A DNA stretch of 64,000 bases from Manduca sexta (GCF_014839805.1 NC_051142.1:18198589-18262588); one strand, 5' to 3'. Positions 11,530-23,637 are shown, counted from the stretch's first letter. Made by a program: numbers and translations. The notes: generated from the sequence alone by a model not told the origin.

Positions 11530-11845
11530 CTATCCATTTATGAAACAATATATTGATGACCTCGAGATGTTGATGCACGGCTGAATCATAGGACATTTTC
11601 ATGTTTTCATTCGGAACTATTCATAATCACTCGTGTAATTTTTTTATGGTATGCTGTTTTGTTGATATATGCTGTGTCTGAGTGTGTGTTTACTCAAAAA
11701 CTGTCGTAATTTGACTAATAAAAAAAGAAACATATAAAATTGTGCTAACCTAACAGAAGTTTCAGTTAAGGATCATGAACTCTAAGGAATTGTGTTTGTC
11801 ACCCTGAAATAGTTATGACTCATAGTATCTTGTAATTATTTGGTA
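11530..11845. other. Region upstream of the candidate promoter
   Basis: No repeat was recognised. There is no CpG-rich character, and nothing else supports a regulatory role. Confidence 0.3.
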
Positions 11846-12090
11846 CACACACACTCACGCCTTTTATTCCCGAAGGGGTAGGCAGAGGGGCAACTGACGC
11901 ACCCATTTTCCGTCATGTGTACTTCGCCCCTTGATTTGAAAGGGGTCGAGTCTATCATCATATCGGATACAAATTTCAGACTGTATGCTGATACTGACTA
12001 GAAAAATACAATATCACTTTGCCCAACTCGGGGATCGAACCGTAGAGCTCAGCACTGTAATTGTACTGAAATACAACGACACCGAGACAG
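11846..12090 (-). mobile_element. SINE-A copy, minus, nearly full length
   Basis: Read on minus: a GTCTCGGTGTCGTTG head, a B box GGTTCGATCCCCG, the TTGGGCAAAGTGATATTG block, GATATGATGATAGACTCG, then GCCTCTGCCTACCCCTTCGG and the AAAGGCGTGAG tail ending in (TG)n. All SINE-A parts are present in order. Confidence 0.8.
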
Positions 12091-12462
12091 TCTCGACACA
12101 TTCTTTCAAAATAGAACCTAAAGGTACTTGGACACTGCTTGGAAGCAGAAATAGTCAAAACAACAAAGTACGGGTTTAAAGGTTATTAGGTTTCATAATA
12201 ACCAAAGACCACCTATTAATTCTCATGATTGAAGTGTTTGGACCCATCACATCGCATGTTACCAACCAGTAATATATCCAAGAAGATAGAAATTTTCCCA
12301 CCCCCATACTCAGCCTTACAACTCCTGTAAGCCAAGATCAGCATTGGCACCCATTTTATGACGCCGAGCGGTGAAGCTCATCGAATCCATGTAGGCATAA
12401 TACATTTTCGTAGCTTTAATATTTGGGATATGTCTCTCATACTGTTCGTGTGACTCATGTTG
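12091..12462. other. No recognisable feature
   Basis: Overlapping short frames occur on the minus strand, but none has coding character. Confidence 0.4.
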
Positions 12463-12548
12463 TCTTTTTTGTACTGACATGGTAAAGAGATCCCACTGCA
12501 TCTGTTGGTAAGTAGAGTGGAGTCAAGAGTGTCGACTGACGATACCGT
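12463..12548 (-). mobile_element. Repeat D fragment, minus
   Basis: TGGTAAGTAGAGTGGAGTC and GAGTGTCGACTGACGA are the distal D blocks after a T-rich start. Confidence 0.65.
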
Positions 12549-13167
12549 GGCCAAGATGCCTTTCGGCAATTGTTAACGCTTATAGAAGAGAGAAAAAAAT
12601 ATTTGAATATCTTATCGATAAGTCCATCGCTAGGATGTCGTTCACGGACATAACGTTAGCGTTAACGATTATGGAAAGGCGTTTTAAGAACGGCCCCCGG
12701 TCCGGTACGTGGTACGGTGCTCGTTGTACATCACCACCTTTCATATCCCAAAATGTTAAATGCTGACATTTTGCTTTGCCCCTGAAAAATTAAAAATCGA
12801 TTTTGTTAATCTTCTTATTATTTGTTTTTCATAAAAGGAAGGCTCTAAATTCCTTTGCTTGTAAGTAATGTGTTAATAATTTCAGTATTTGCTACGTTAA
12901 GGTCAGGTGACTTGCAAACTATTGTTGAGGTCATACTTTTATATATAAATAAACGAAGAGAGGAATAAGACGCCTGTCTCATGATTACCACGCCTACCCA
13001 TAAGTAGGAATATCAGATATTAGAAAAGCAAAAATGTAGCATTATTTGTCATCTGTTATAATGTCCAGTAATTATATAAGCTACTATATCCTTTATACCG
13101 AAATATCACGCCAGGGCACATCATACAAAAGGGCAGAGATAGATAAAGCAGCAGAGCTGAAATCGGA
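12549..13167. other. Spacer
   Basis: It contains a short palindromic run ACGTTAGCGTTAACG near 12650 and a GC-richer segment to 12730. No gene was identified. Confidence 0.4.
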
Positions 13168-13430
13168 ATATATTTTGGTGTTGGTAGGATATATTTTATA
13201 TCCGCTCGGATTGCAACCACCGTACACAAGGTGTTAAAACTCATCATAATGGCCCACGTAAGTATGTCACGTTCCGGGATCAGCCTGTGCATATTCGGTT
13301 CTAACAGGCCGGCTTAATTGTGTCGACTGCCGGGGGGTAATCATGACTCCTCAGTCGATATTTTATTGGACCCCACTCCACTTACCATCAGGTGCAGCGG
13401 AGTATTGCGCAAGTATAAAAAAATAGTACC
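13168..13430 (+). mobile_element. Repeat D copy, near full length
   Basis: It has all blocks in order: TTGGTAGGATATATTTTATA, ACCACCGTACACAAGGTG, CACGTTCCGGGATCAGCCTG, CAGGCCGGCTTAATTGTG, CCACTTACCATCAGGTGCAG, then an A-rich tail. Confidence 0.85.
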
Positions 13431-14500
13431 TGCCGGCAAGGAGGTATAATAAGATCATATACAAATAAACACTCGTATACGCTGGTCCTCATAGTTATAA
13501 TTATTTTACATATCCCTATTCTCTTGCAATAGCACTTAGATTTTTTGTGTTATATACTTTCATTAATTTTGCATGCTGTGACGACTCGTACTTGAAACAA
13601 CATTTAGCTTTTTGTTTGGAATCTTGTATCAATCAGGCATCGAAGTATGTTTTGGAGTTGTTCCCTTTTATAAATAAATAAATAGATAACCCTTGCCATG
13701 ACCTTCCCTAATTTAATGCCAACACACATAGCTTACACGGTTTTAAACCAAATTCTGAATATCTTACCTTTGCTACAAGAGTCTACCAGTACGAGTATTT
13801 CTACCAGTTGCGATCCATATTTCTATTAATATATTTTCTGTTTCTACCGGCTTTCTTTGCGTAATTCATGTTAAATCTAATTATCATTACATCGATTTGC
13901 AGATCTCATTCATACATATTATTAATACATACAAATGGTGTTGTGTTCCCTTTCAGTAAATTGCACCCATCTCCACTGATTCGTACCTATAACATTAGGT
14001 TCTGTCATGGGCGTAGCTAGGGAGGGCAAAGGTGGGTGACACCTACCCTAAAAAATATTTCAGCTTACAGGAGCCTCTCATAGTACAGGCCTTACGTTAA
14101 ATTCAGTTTTTAGCTTGTGTCAGCTGCCATCTTAGAAAAAATCCGTAGCCACGTCAATGAGCTGTATAAATTTAACGTAGCATTAAGGCCGACATAATTA
14201 TTGTGACCACCAATGACGAACCCTGAGCTTTATTCAGCTGTTAAAAGTCGAACTCGTCCCATCATTCAATTGTTTAAAATCATACAATGAGAGTGGAGGT
14301 TAGTGCAATCATAAATTGTATACCTATACCATAATTTACAGTGAAGATATTAAAATGAACCTTAACATATCCCTAAAAGCTCATGTGCCGGAAATGTTAT
14401 TAATAATTTATTCATAGTAAGCTCGGTGGAAAGTAGATTCGGACTGAGCTTAATTCAAACGAGTTTTAAATTAATTAATACCAGAGAGGGTTTGCAGGTA
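13431..14500. other. AT-rich spacer
   Basis: No gene. Near 13990-14060 GGGCGTAGCTAGGGAGGGCAAAGG resembles a phrase common in insect transposon debris. Confidence 0.35.
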
Positions 14501-14738
14501 ATGCTTCGGTGTAGTTGTGTTGCGTGCATGATATGACACTGCTGTAAAGTAATAGATTTAAAACTTGGTTCGGGCAGTTATATTGGTTACTTCTCAGTAT
14601 CAGTTCGACTTTAGAAGTTGTGCCCAATATAGTCAGAGGCTCGGCGCCTATTACTGTACGACGGAACTCACTTGGCAAAAAATGGAAGACTCGCTTGCAT
14701 CTCTACCGACCACGGGGATAAAGGCGAGGTGTGTTAGG
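14501..14738 (+). mobile_element. SINE-A copy, diverged
   Basis: It has GCTTCGGTGTAGTTGTGTTG, a weak B box, CTCAGTATCAGTTC, GTGCCCAATATAGTCAGAGG, ACGGAACTCACTTGGC, then CGGGGATAAAGGCGAGGTGT. The order is that of SINE-A with many substitutions. Confidence 0.65.
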
Positions 14739-15363
14739 TTTTAAACAGTCGTAAAAACTAAGCCTATTCGCTTCTGCAACATAAAGGGACATAGATTAAG
14801 GGAAAAGGTTCTGAGTTTGAATCAAAAAGGATTTACGTAACAATTTTTTTCTGAGATTGACTCGTCCAGAGGCATTTCATATTAGACAGGGAGCCCGACA
14901 TGAACACTAACTCATATAATTTCTGTAACTTGCGTAAAAAAATGTACTCATCCCACTAGATCGAGAAAACACATTTTTTTTAACACACGTCCATTATTCA
15001 TTTTGTGGGGCTAATCTTCGGCCAGAAAACCCACTCTGTATGTATAAAGCCGTTAGCCTATAGAAGCGATTATATATAGTTTCTCACTGGATTATAATTA
15101 ACGAGAAAAACACGCTAATTATAATAATTGTTTACAAAAACTACGTTTTTGACTTACATGGTACGAATTATGTTTTCGACGAATATCATGATCTAATCTA
15201 AGTTTAAAACAGTTGTGTGTTAATTCGTTAATCATGAGTCAACTGAATTTTTAATGTAGGTTTCACTTTAATAACTCCAGCAAACATAAATACAACCTTA
15301 ACAATATACAATATTAAGAACTAGATGGACAGAATAACTGCGTCCATGAGGTCCTAGGTTTTA

Positions 15364-15400
15364 ATCCCGGCCAAAAGTAACTGTGACTTTTGGCCGGGAT
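15364..15400. repeat. 15-bp perfect inverted repeat in a SINE-A remnant
   Basis: ATCCCGGCCAAAAGT (15364-15378) and its exact reverse complement (15386-15400) flank a 7-base loop. Upstream GTCCATGAGGTCCTAGG resembles the SINE-A head before the B box. The hairpin probably arose by inverted duplication at a decayed SINE end. Confidence 0.6.
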
Positions 15401-15539
15401 AAACTCAAAAATGACTACTTTCCAACTTAAAAATGACTCAGTTGCATTCTGGAGTCAGAAAGTTGGCGGTGTGATATCCCCGTGCCTTGGAAAGTACGTA
15501 AAGCCGTTGGTCTTGGCCCATATGTCTCTTCGGTCATGT

Positions 15540-15800
15540 CAGAGAGCCGTTTCACCGGACTATAAGAGTGCAAGAACAGGGAGTGAACCTGTGTATTGCG
15601 CACACCCTTGTGCACTATAATATCGTCTTCGTACCAGGTTAATTTCAGTTGGTATTGGCCGCCATGACCGAAATTGGGCTAAGAAGGATTCATTCAGATG
15701 GACAGACAATTCAGTCAAGATCGCAGGAAGTCGCTGGATGCAAGCCGCCTCAAACAAGTTGATCTGGAATTATTTACAGTAGACCTGCGTTCAGCAGCAG
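15540..15800 (+). mobile_element. LINE 3-prime remnant (RTE-like)
   Basis: The text TGCGCACACCCTTGTGCACT, GCCGCCATGACCGAAATTGG, CGCAGGAAGTCGCTGGATGC and a GCAG-AGACTTC end is the usual 3-prime portion of a common lepidopteran non-LTR retrotransposon. Related minus-strand ends lie at 23926-24066 and 43155-43262. Coding capacity is absent. Confidence 0.55.
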
Positions 15801-16102
15801 ACTTCTAAAGGTTAAAGAAGAATGCACTAATTAAAAAGAATCATATTTATTAGTAAAACTTTAATGATATAAAGAAAAAATAATCACGGACTATTCGCAG
15901 ACGCAGCTCACATAAGACAAAGAATTCCGGGAAAACGTCTTTATATAAAAATAATAACTTTCTCACAAGGTTTTCCTGTGTCCGTTTAACGCAAAACATG
16001 TCAAGTACATCTCATCTTTATTGTAAGTATCCTCATTCTTTGCAATTTTCTTTTTTATTTAAAGGCAAGTACACACATTTATTTATTGTGTTACATTACA
16101 TT

Positions 16103-16426
16103 TGGCTATAGCTTAGTTAGGAGTGGACCGGACTACCGAAACGAATGTCTACAGGTTCAAATACCAAGAGCACAGAACTCTGGCTTTTCTGAAAAGTTAT
16201 GAGAGTATTGTTTATCAATTATCTCTCGCGTTAACCGTGCAATAAAATATCGTGAGGAAATCTGCATACCCGGGAAGTTCTATGTAAGAATTTTGAGGGT
16301 GAGTGAAGTCTAACCCGCGCTAGGCCAGCGTGGTGCACTAAGGCCTAATCCTTCTCAGTAGTAGAGGAGGCCCGTGCTCAGCGATGGGACAATATATAAT
16401 ACAGGGCTGATATTATTATTATAACA
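16103..16426 (+). mobile_element. SINE-B copy, near full length
   Basis: The tRNA-like head GGCTATAGCTTAGTTAGGAG is followed by CCGAAACGAATGTCTACAGG and a B box GGTTCAAATACC. Then come TCTGGCTTTTCTGAAAAG, CACTAAGGCCTAATCC, AGTAGTAGAGGAGGCCCGTG and a tail TACAGGGCTGATATTATTAT. It lies back to back with the repeat D copy that starts at 16435. Confidence 0.8.
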
Positions 16427-16434
16427 TAAAATTT

Positions 16435-16665
16435 AGCCGGCTGGATATTTGTATCCGCTTGGATAGCCACCAACGTACACAAAAAACCCACCATCATGGT
16501 TCACGAAGTGTGTAGCGTTCTGGGATCAGCCTGTATTACTGATACCAAACAAGCCGGCATAATTGTGTTGACTGGTGAGGGATAAACATCGTCAGCTGAC
16601 ACTATCAGGACCTTACTTTACCTATGATCAGGTGCAGCGGGGTCACCGCACCTTGCCTGTTTAAT
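16435..16665 (+). mobile_element. Repeat D copy
   Basis: It has GGCTGGATATTTGTATCCGC, CACCAACGTACACA, TTCTGGGATCAGCCTGTA, AAGCCGGCATAATTGTGTTG and GATCAGGTGCAGCGGGGTCA. It starts nine bases after the SINE-B tail. Confidence 0.75.
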
Positions 16666-17725
16666 ATAAATATCACACAATTGGCTGAGGAGATAAACGC
16701 TTGATGGCCTGATGGTAACCAAAACGACAAACAACAAAGGGTTTTAAAAAGCAGTGCGAGGCATTACGCTCGTCACCCTTGGGCTTTAGGTGTTAAGTCT
16801 CATAATGCCTTGTACATTGTCATTAGAGTCAGTGGGTTATTGACGAAGGGTCACCGTCCATTAACCACTATGTAAGCGCGTTGATTTTGGGGAAAGCAAT
16901 TGACCATTTTCGTTTACACTTTTGAAAATTCATCTCATACATATCGGGAAATTCAAGTTTCTTACAATCTACACCACATACAATCCAAAAATAGGCACGT
17001 TACTAGCACGTGATGTGAAACGGAAAGCCAAACGGCGCCAAATCCGTGGCCGACCCGTCCTCGTGGGCGGACGGCATAGCTACCACCGTAATGTAAGCCG
17101 TCTGCACATCGTAGACACTCTCTCCGCCAAGGTCATACTTGGACGCTTTTTTATTAGATCATATCGCGGTAATAGCAAGAGCCATGCTATAGACATAAGA
17201 CGTTCTTACCTTTTAAATTTTGGATTATGGAGTTAATGGCACTACATTGCGCTCAACAGACATTAGTTAAGTTTTTTATAAATACCAGTAATTTAAACTC
17301 CATTTATTTTAAGTCGAAATTAATGTAATATATTTACTACGAAATAGAGAGGGTTCAATGTAATTGCGAAATTTATTATTTAATTAAAGCATCTGTTAAC
17401 CGATCAATTACCGGTTAGTTTTGGAAATAACCAGAATCAACTGTCAGTTTCGTAGTAATTGTATGTAAACGAAACACTGGCACCGATGTAGAGATTTTGT
17501 GTCGTATGTCAATTAAAATTGGAGACGTGTGCGCGACGCCTTAATTGCTTGCATGTTTACTTAATTCTACTACTGAATTAATATACAAAATATTATTATT
17601 TAAACGCGAGAGTTTGTAATGACATCCCGATGTTTGTAATAGACAATTGAAAGCATTGCGGTGAAAATAGCACAGACCTTCAAGTACGAGATTAATAATA
17701 TTCAGATTTTTATCTTGAAAGGATA
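16666..17725. other. Spacer with a GC-rich, open segment at 16990-17180
   Basis: A 104-codon plus-strand frame (16922-17236) spans a GC-rich block and is rich in basic residues (KRKAKRRQIRGRPVLVGG). The other two frames of the block are also nearly open, so coding is not established. The rest is AT-rich without features. Confidence 0.3.
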
Positions 17726-18051
17726 TATAATAATAATAATATCAGCCCCGTATTATATACTGTCTCACTGCTGGGCATGGGCCTCCTATACTACTGAGAA
17801 GGATTAGACGTAACTCCATCATGCTGCCTTGTACGGATTGCTGGACTTCACACACCCTCAAAATTCCTATTAAGAACATCTCTGTTATGCAGGTATCCCC
17901 ACAATGTTTTCCTTCTCTGTTAATGCAAGCGATAACTCACATAGAATTTACACATAATTTTTAGAAAAGGGTGAGGTGTGTGTCCTTGAGATTTGAACCT
18001 GCGGACATACGTCTCAGCAGTCCGTTCCACAACCAACTTGGCTATCGTCAC
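17726..18051 (-). mobile_element. SINE-B copy, minus, full length
   Basis: It starts with the (TAA)n tail and ATCAGCCCCGTATTATATAC, includes GGGCCTCCTATACTACTGAG, and ends in the tRNA-like head with B box (GATTTGAACCTGCGG read on plus) and the ACTTGGCTATCGTCAC start. Confidence 0.8.
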
Positions 18052-18447
18052 TTGAAAAGGTGCACAGTGCAGTAAATACGAGTATAACGAGCAAAATAAT
18101 TAAATATATTTTCTACCTATTATGGTGTAAACCCAGCCTTACCGGATTATCACATTTGGCGAAGGAATGTGTTTATGAAAAATTATGTAAAAATGATATA
18201 ATAACGCCGCGAAAGGAGAACAATAACTCACGGATGATAAAAGATTTTTTATAAAAAATCTGATTTTTATATTAACAATATGATTTCACATTTTATACGT
18301 TAAAGGAAATCGTCGTGAGGACATCGTTGCGAATTCTTCGTAACAAATTCGATTTTGAACTCTAGTAACTCGTTAGGCCAGCGTTGGGACGAAAAGACAC
18401 TCCCAGCTTCCTATTAGTAGAGCAGGTAGTAAATTTCAATACTATAC

Positions 18448-18590
18448 TCGCACGCTTTTTATCTCTTAAGAGGTACGCAGAGGCGCGCAAGTACAGCAAC
18501 TTTCCGCCGCATGTATTTCGTCCTATGATGTGATACGGGGGAGCCTATCGCCATATCAGGCACAAATTCCAGACTCCGGACTAAAGTTAC
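18448..18590 (-). mobile_element. SINE-A copy, distal part, split by an insertion
   Basis: On minus it has the GATATGGCGATAGGCTCCCC and ACATCATAGGACGAAATACA blocks and the AGAGGTAAAAAGCGTGC tail. It stops near TTAGTCCGGAGTC. The missing head resumes at 18802, so about 210 bases separate the two parts. Confidence 0.65.
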
Positions 18591-18801
18591 AAAAGTAAAC
18601 TTCTTCCCTGCCAGCCCGAGCTGGCTTCTTTGTTTACTAGGTATATTTTTCATTTATTTTATTTTCAATATAAATTGTCTTTATTTATATAAGCTAATCT
18701 AATTAAGTAATAATTAAATGTTCTCATGTACCTTGACTTATCATAAGTGCAACTATGTTCGCCTACGTGATGAATAAAGCATTTTTATTTTTTAAAGGTA
18801 G

Positions 18802-18896
18802 AAAAACTCAATCTCACTTTGCCGGACCCGGGGATCGAACACAAGACTTTAGTACAGCAGCCGTATCATAATACAACTACGCCACCAAGTCCGAAG
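18802..18896 (-). mobile_element. SINE-A head, the other part of the split copy
   Basis: On minus GACTTGGTGGCGTAGTTG, the B box GTTCGATCCCCGGGTCC and GGCAAAGTGAGATTGAG are the head of SINE-A. With 18448-18590 it rebuilds one copy in order. The 18591-18801 segment is the presumed insert, not identified. Confidence 0.65.
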
Positions 18897-19826
18897 TAGT
18901 GTATTCCAGTACTATGTATTTGCGGGTGTCCAGCTTTGGGATTATTTTTAATTGCCGTATGCCCTGAACTGCTGAGCAGAACAACCTGGACCCGAACGCT
19001 ATAACTAATATGACACTGTATCGTAATTACAACAAACTCAATATGTAAAACTGACAAACTCAACAGTAAGGGCCATATTAATGAATCCATCTCACCTTTA
19101 AATAGAATCACAAGTAGACATGTAATATACTGAACTGTTTAATAAACAAATCTTGAGTTGTCATCTAAGGGTTTGTTCTCAGCTTATTCGGCAATGTTTT
19201 TAAACACAACTTAATTGTTAAAATCCGTTGTTTGCTGTGATTTAAGATATGATCACTTTAGATGTTTTTGTCTTTTTAATAAACAGTGACGATCTTAAGA
19301 TTCTGACCTTAATTTGACAGTGTCTCATCTCTCAACTGACATCGCCCTTAAGAGCGAAACTGAGTCGTATTTATATGGCGCTAAGTTGTAATTTTAATTT
19401 GGTTTTCTAAGAGACAGTACGTATATATATCCTATATACCTTTTGGAACCTATTCGTTCTGTAGACAAACGTAGATGTTTGCTATAGACAGTATGAGCCT
19501 TCCTAACACCTGTTCAATGTATTTGAGGTTCCTTTAACTTCTACCTCTTCTTTTGTAGTAGGCGTGGCGGTATTGTTATAATTTATGTCACCGTCAGTTA
19601 TTTTAGAACAATGACATGACACAACTGAGACATATGTCATCTCTGAGTCATTAAGGGTCGACGCAAACTATCTACAAAAGGAAAGTCAAAATAGATGGAT
19701 AAATGGATACACATCAGCAAACTTGTCTGAATTGGATCAGGATCTGCTTTGGACTATAGTCTAGTTTAGTATATTTTTGAATTTATATTTTATTGTTTTC
19801 TTGGGTGTATTCTGTTTTGTGGCCTT
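18897..19826. other. Spacer
   Basis: No gene. TTCTACCTCTTCTTTTGTAG near 19530-19560 resembles a splice acceptor, but no convincing exon follows. Confidence 0.35.
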
Positions 19827-20088
19827 ATAATAATATTAGCTCTGTATTATATACTGCCCCACTGCTGAGCACGGGCCTCCTCTACTACTTAGTCCTTAGT
19901 CCTTAGTCCACCACGCTGGCCTAGTACGGATTGGTAGACTTCACATACCCTCGAAATTCTTATAGAGAACTTCTCAGGTATATAGGTTTCCTCACGATGT
20001 TTTCCTTCACCGTTCAAGCAAGCGATAATTCACAAAGAATAAACATATAATTTTAGAAAAGTCAGAGGTGTGTGCTTTGTGTCCTTAG
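19827..20088 (-). mobile_element. SINE-B copy, minus, lacking the tRNA-like head
   Basis: The tail and body blocks are present (AGCTCTGTATTATATACTGC, CCACCACGCTGGCCTAGTAC, TTTCCTCACGATGTTTTCC). A slippage-like triplet of CTTAGTC lies at about 19889-19911. It ends before the B box, a 5-prime truncation. Confidence 0.75.
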
Positions 20089-21540
20089 TAGTAAATAAAT
20101 ACCTTTAAAATAATCTACACAACTTTGCGTTCAAATAAAGATGGAGCCGATTCTCGGTATAGTGGATGGTCATGATTAGGAGAAGTGGATATCTAAGCAG
20201 AAGGTAAAACCTGGAACCAGACTAGGAAAGTGACAGGTAAAAGAAAATATAAAGAGAACTGAAAGGAACAGCAAAAATGCTTGCTGAAATATGAATATAT
20301 GATAATGATGAGCATCACTCAAATTTTGAAGTCTACGACGTTGCATTGCATTTATCTTATAATTTAAGTCATGTGCAAATCTTAATATCTAGAAATTATT
20401 ATTATTCATGTGAAAAAGGTCGATGAAACTAGCTGCTAAAAATCGCGCGCGTGTCGCGTCCCTATTGTAATGTAGGTCACAATACCACCTACTTGCAGGG
20501 CTAATGTATTCTAAAAGCTGCACCTCTTCGTAGAACTAGATGCTATTTTAGTATGTTTGCATACATACTAAGTGCTCTCGATGGGCTGGGTGAAACGGTT
20601 TTGTCTATTTCTGTCGTCGAACTGTGAATCCTATAGTTTCTCTGGATTCCAAGTATCATATATTTTAATATATTTATTTTATCACCGACACAATCTACAC
20701 CAATATATACTAATAAATTAAAATCAACTATAGATAGTTAGGTGCCATTAGTAATATAGGTAAAGACTGCATGCATATTGTATATAGCCAGTTTATTTAT
20801 CCGTCGGTGAGATTCTATTTAAAACCATTTGATAATATATGCCTACTTGAACAAACATTGGAATCCTGAAAATACTTTTGCACTTATTACAAATAATATA
20901 GTGATATATAAGAACGAGGAAGTGGCATTTGTAGCCGCCATCAACGCATAAACTATAAAAATAATGATGCTCATAGTGAATTCTTCTGAAACACTCGCGG
21001 ATGCATTTAAACTTTAAAATCGTCGTGCAAGGTTTATGTTAAACAAGAAAGTGCGTCCGTCTGTGTCGATGGTCACGGACTTCGTACACACAGTGTACAG
21101 TATGGAAACAACGTGATATATGCGGTTTTGTAGTGGATACATCAAAATAATAGGATGACCTAACCTTTAAGTTGGTTTAAGGGTATTGTAGGAGTGCATT
21201 ATATTTGCGCAGTCAGTAATATTTCGGAAGTATCCTCTTATTTCCTTGCAACAAATTTCATTCCTTTTTTGTAGCATTATAATTAATAGTTAGAGGAGTG
21301 AATCTGTTACTTGAATTTTAACATCGCACATAAACGCTCACAATTTCTGAAGAATTATGTATGCACTGCTGGATTAATTAAAAGAATGTTGATTAGGAAA
21401 ACCCAACTTTCGATATTCAGAAATCTTATTCAGGATAAATGCAACAGTCTTTCCAAATTTGATTCATTTAAGATAGTGATGTCTACTACCTCGTTCGGTA
21501 CTACCCTCAATTTAAGCTGTATAATATAAATACACACACA
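20089..21540. other. Spacer with no recognisable gene
   Basis: A 72-codon frame at 21311-21529 (+) has no coding signature. A short GC patch (ATCGCGCGCGTGTCGCG) lies near 20440. Confidence 0.4.
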
Positions 21541-21612
21541 CACATCACCCTTTAAACCCCGAAGGAGTAGGCAGAGGTGCAAACCTGGGCATCCACTTTC
21601 GTCTCATCATCG
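21541..21612 (-). mobile_element. SINE-A tail fragment, minus
   Basis: A (CA)n run, then CCCCGAAGGAGTAGGCAGAG and GGGCATCCACTTTCG: the distal quarter of SINE-A. Confidence 0.65.
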
Positions 21613-22305
21613 ATAAATATCTAAAACTTAGCCTACCGGGTTAAAAATTAGTTGTTTTCTCTATAATGTCGTCATACCGTCCTCTGTGTGTGCGGTCAGG
21701 GCCACACGACATGGGCGGAGGCGTCATACGTCTCGTAATTGACTTCATTGTCCGCACTCGGGGAAAAGGGTCGACAGTACACGAACTAGTGATGTAACAT
21801 GTTTTTATCCTGACAGTTACTAGAATTAAATTAATTTAATTCTTTGCAAACACATGACGTATATAATCGAATAAAATAAGATACTTTTTTGTGCTATTAT
21901 GAAATTTTCTGGATAAAAAGTATTCTATATTACAAATGGGATATGTTTCTACCTGTTTGCTAAATTTCATTCAAATCCATTCAAGAATTTTTATGTTTCC
22001 TTATAACGAACATCCAAATATAAACATTCACAATATTGGTAAGATAAAAAGGATACTTACGCAAAAACTTGTAACTATTTTTCAAAACTAGAAAACGTAT
22101 ATTTTGAAGGACACCTGGGCGTTAAGGACACGAGGTTGTTGCCCACGCGTGGGCGTGTGTGGGCTTCGGAATAGGATATAATTGCTCGCTTCAACGAATT
22201 TTGCATATTGTTTTCGATGGAGAGTTGCAACCTTGAAGATATGTTTTTTATACATCATTGTCTATGGAATTAAACAAGATTTTGTTTTTATTCTTATAAA
22301 GCATC
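21613..22305. other. Spacer
   Basis: Contains the palindrome CCCACGCGTGGG near 22141 and a GC-richer stretch at 21680-21790. No gene was identified. Confidence 0.35.
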
Positions 22306-22575
22306 TTTGCTGGTGGTAGGATATATTTCATATCCGCCCGGATAGCGATCACCGTACACAAGGTGTTACAACCGCCATAGTGGCTCACGTAAGTGTGTCG
22401 CGTTCCGGGATCAGCCTGTGTATTTCCTGTTCCAACAGGCCGGCATAATTATGTCAACCGTCGAGGGGTAATCATCTCTCGTCAGTCGACTTTCTATTGG
22501 ACCACACTCCACTTACCATTAGGTGCCGAGGGGTTACCCTGCTGTGCCTCTATAAAAAAAATAAAAAAAAAATCG
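22306..22575 (+). mobile_element. Repeat D copy, full length with A-rich tail
   Basis: All blocks are present: TTGCTGGTGGTAGGATATAT, ATCACCGTACACAAGGTG, CGCGTTCCGGGATCAGCC, CAGGCCGGCATAATTATG, TCTCTCGTCAGTCGACTT, CACTTACCATTAGGTGC and a long A-rich tail. Confidence 0.85.
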
Positions 22576-23267
22576 TACTAAGATGCCCAAAATGCCATAT
22601 AACATTTCACTCTCCCATAATCTATATTCATTCATTTTAAGGCTATCAGCAAGCGCAACATTTTTTTAGATGTATTATCTTTATCATTTAGCCACATGAT
22701 TTGTCTGATATCTACATTCCTTGATAATCAAGTTCCGAGCAAATTGTATTTGTAAATCGAAACTTTATCCGGGAATTGAATGCTGAAACTCCAATTCACA
22801 ACCTTTGTATTAGACCATAGAAGTACTTAAATAAAAATAATACATTTACATTGTGCAATTTCTATGAAACCATAAAAAGTATTAACAAAGTATTTTCCCA
22901 TACAATACATCCGTAATTTTCCAAACCGGATCAACTTTGCATGCGTCTTCCGATGACAATAACAATTACGTAAATGTAATTTGCAAAACGACAAACAAAC
23001 CATATTATGTTTTATATAAACACGATACCGTTTAATTTAAAGTTGCGTGTTTAGATAATTAATTGTAGATCAATTGTATTGTATGCAGTTACGTCTGAAA
23101 ACACTTAAGTTATTGGGCAAGAGACCCGGGGCGGGCATATCAGGGTTTCCGAAGCCGCTCCGCTTATCAAAGGATTCTTCCAGCGTCTACAGTACTGAGA
23201 TCTGTGGACCGTGCTCTCGTCCACAGATATATGGCCGAGGATGACCCCGCTACGAAAAAAGTAGTCT
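22576..23267. other. Spacer; coding-like scrap at 23105-23255
   Basis: The last 150 bases are GC-rich and open in one plus frame (residues AEDDPATKKVV near its end) but have no start, stop or motif that I recognise. The rest is AT-rich. Confidence 0.3.
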
Positions 23268-23637
23268 ATTTTTTATTGCTTTGATGACGAGACGAGCTTG
23301 CCGTTCGCCTGATGCTAAGCGATACGACCGCCCATAAACAGTAGAAACACCATCCAACACATTGAATTACAAAGTATTGTTTGGTATTCTACTGCGCTCG
23401 CCATCGTGAAACATGAGATGTCTTATTATGTCCAGGGGCCTTATTCTCTATCCCGCATGTTATTTTGACAGTGCGTAACAAGCACGTAACACAACGTATC
23501 ATGTTTAGGACTATAGAAATTTGGCTTACAGAATACCATTCCACGCACATTTCTCGAAGATAACATGACACGGCCGCGTTACGCGTTTACACTATCATAC
23601 AGAATAAGGGCCCAGTAGTTAAATTGACTACAAGGCA
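23268..23637 (-). mobile_element. Repeat C copy, minus, interrupted by a MITE
   Basis: Read on plus: T-rich (A tail), GACGAGACGAGCTTGCCG, TTCGCCTGATGCTAAGCGAT, CACCATCCAACAC, TTTGGTATTCTACTGCGC, ACATGAGATG and TTATGTCCAG. It then breaks at 23436 and resumes at 23611 with CAGTAGTTAAATTGACTACA. The uninterrupted order is seen at 36938-37237. Confidence 0.75.
23436..23612. mobile_element. GGCCTTATTCT MITE, copy 1, inside repeat C
   Basis: Its ends are inverted: GGGCCTTATTCTCTAT at the left and ATACAGAATAAGGGCCC at the right. The interior has CAGTGCGTAACAAGCACGTAAC and ACAGAATACCATTC, shared with copies at 46001 and 46417. CCAG flanks both sides, but repeat C itself has CCAG here, so the target duplication is uncertain. 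Confidence 0.75.

Noticed and set aside
16922..17236. 104-codon plus frame with basic residues
   Set aside because: Two other frames of the same GC-rich block are also nearly open and no motif is recognised, so it is described as a segment and not called as a gene.
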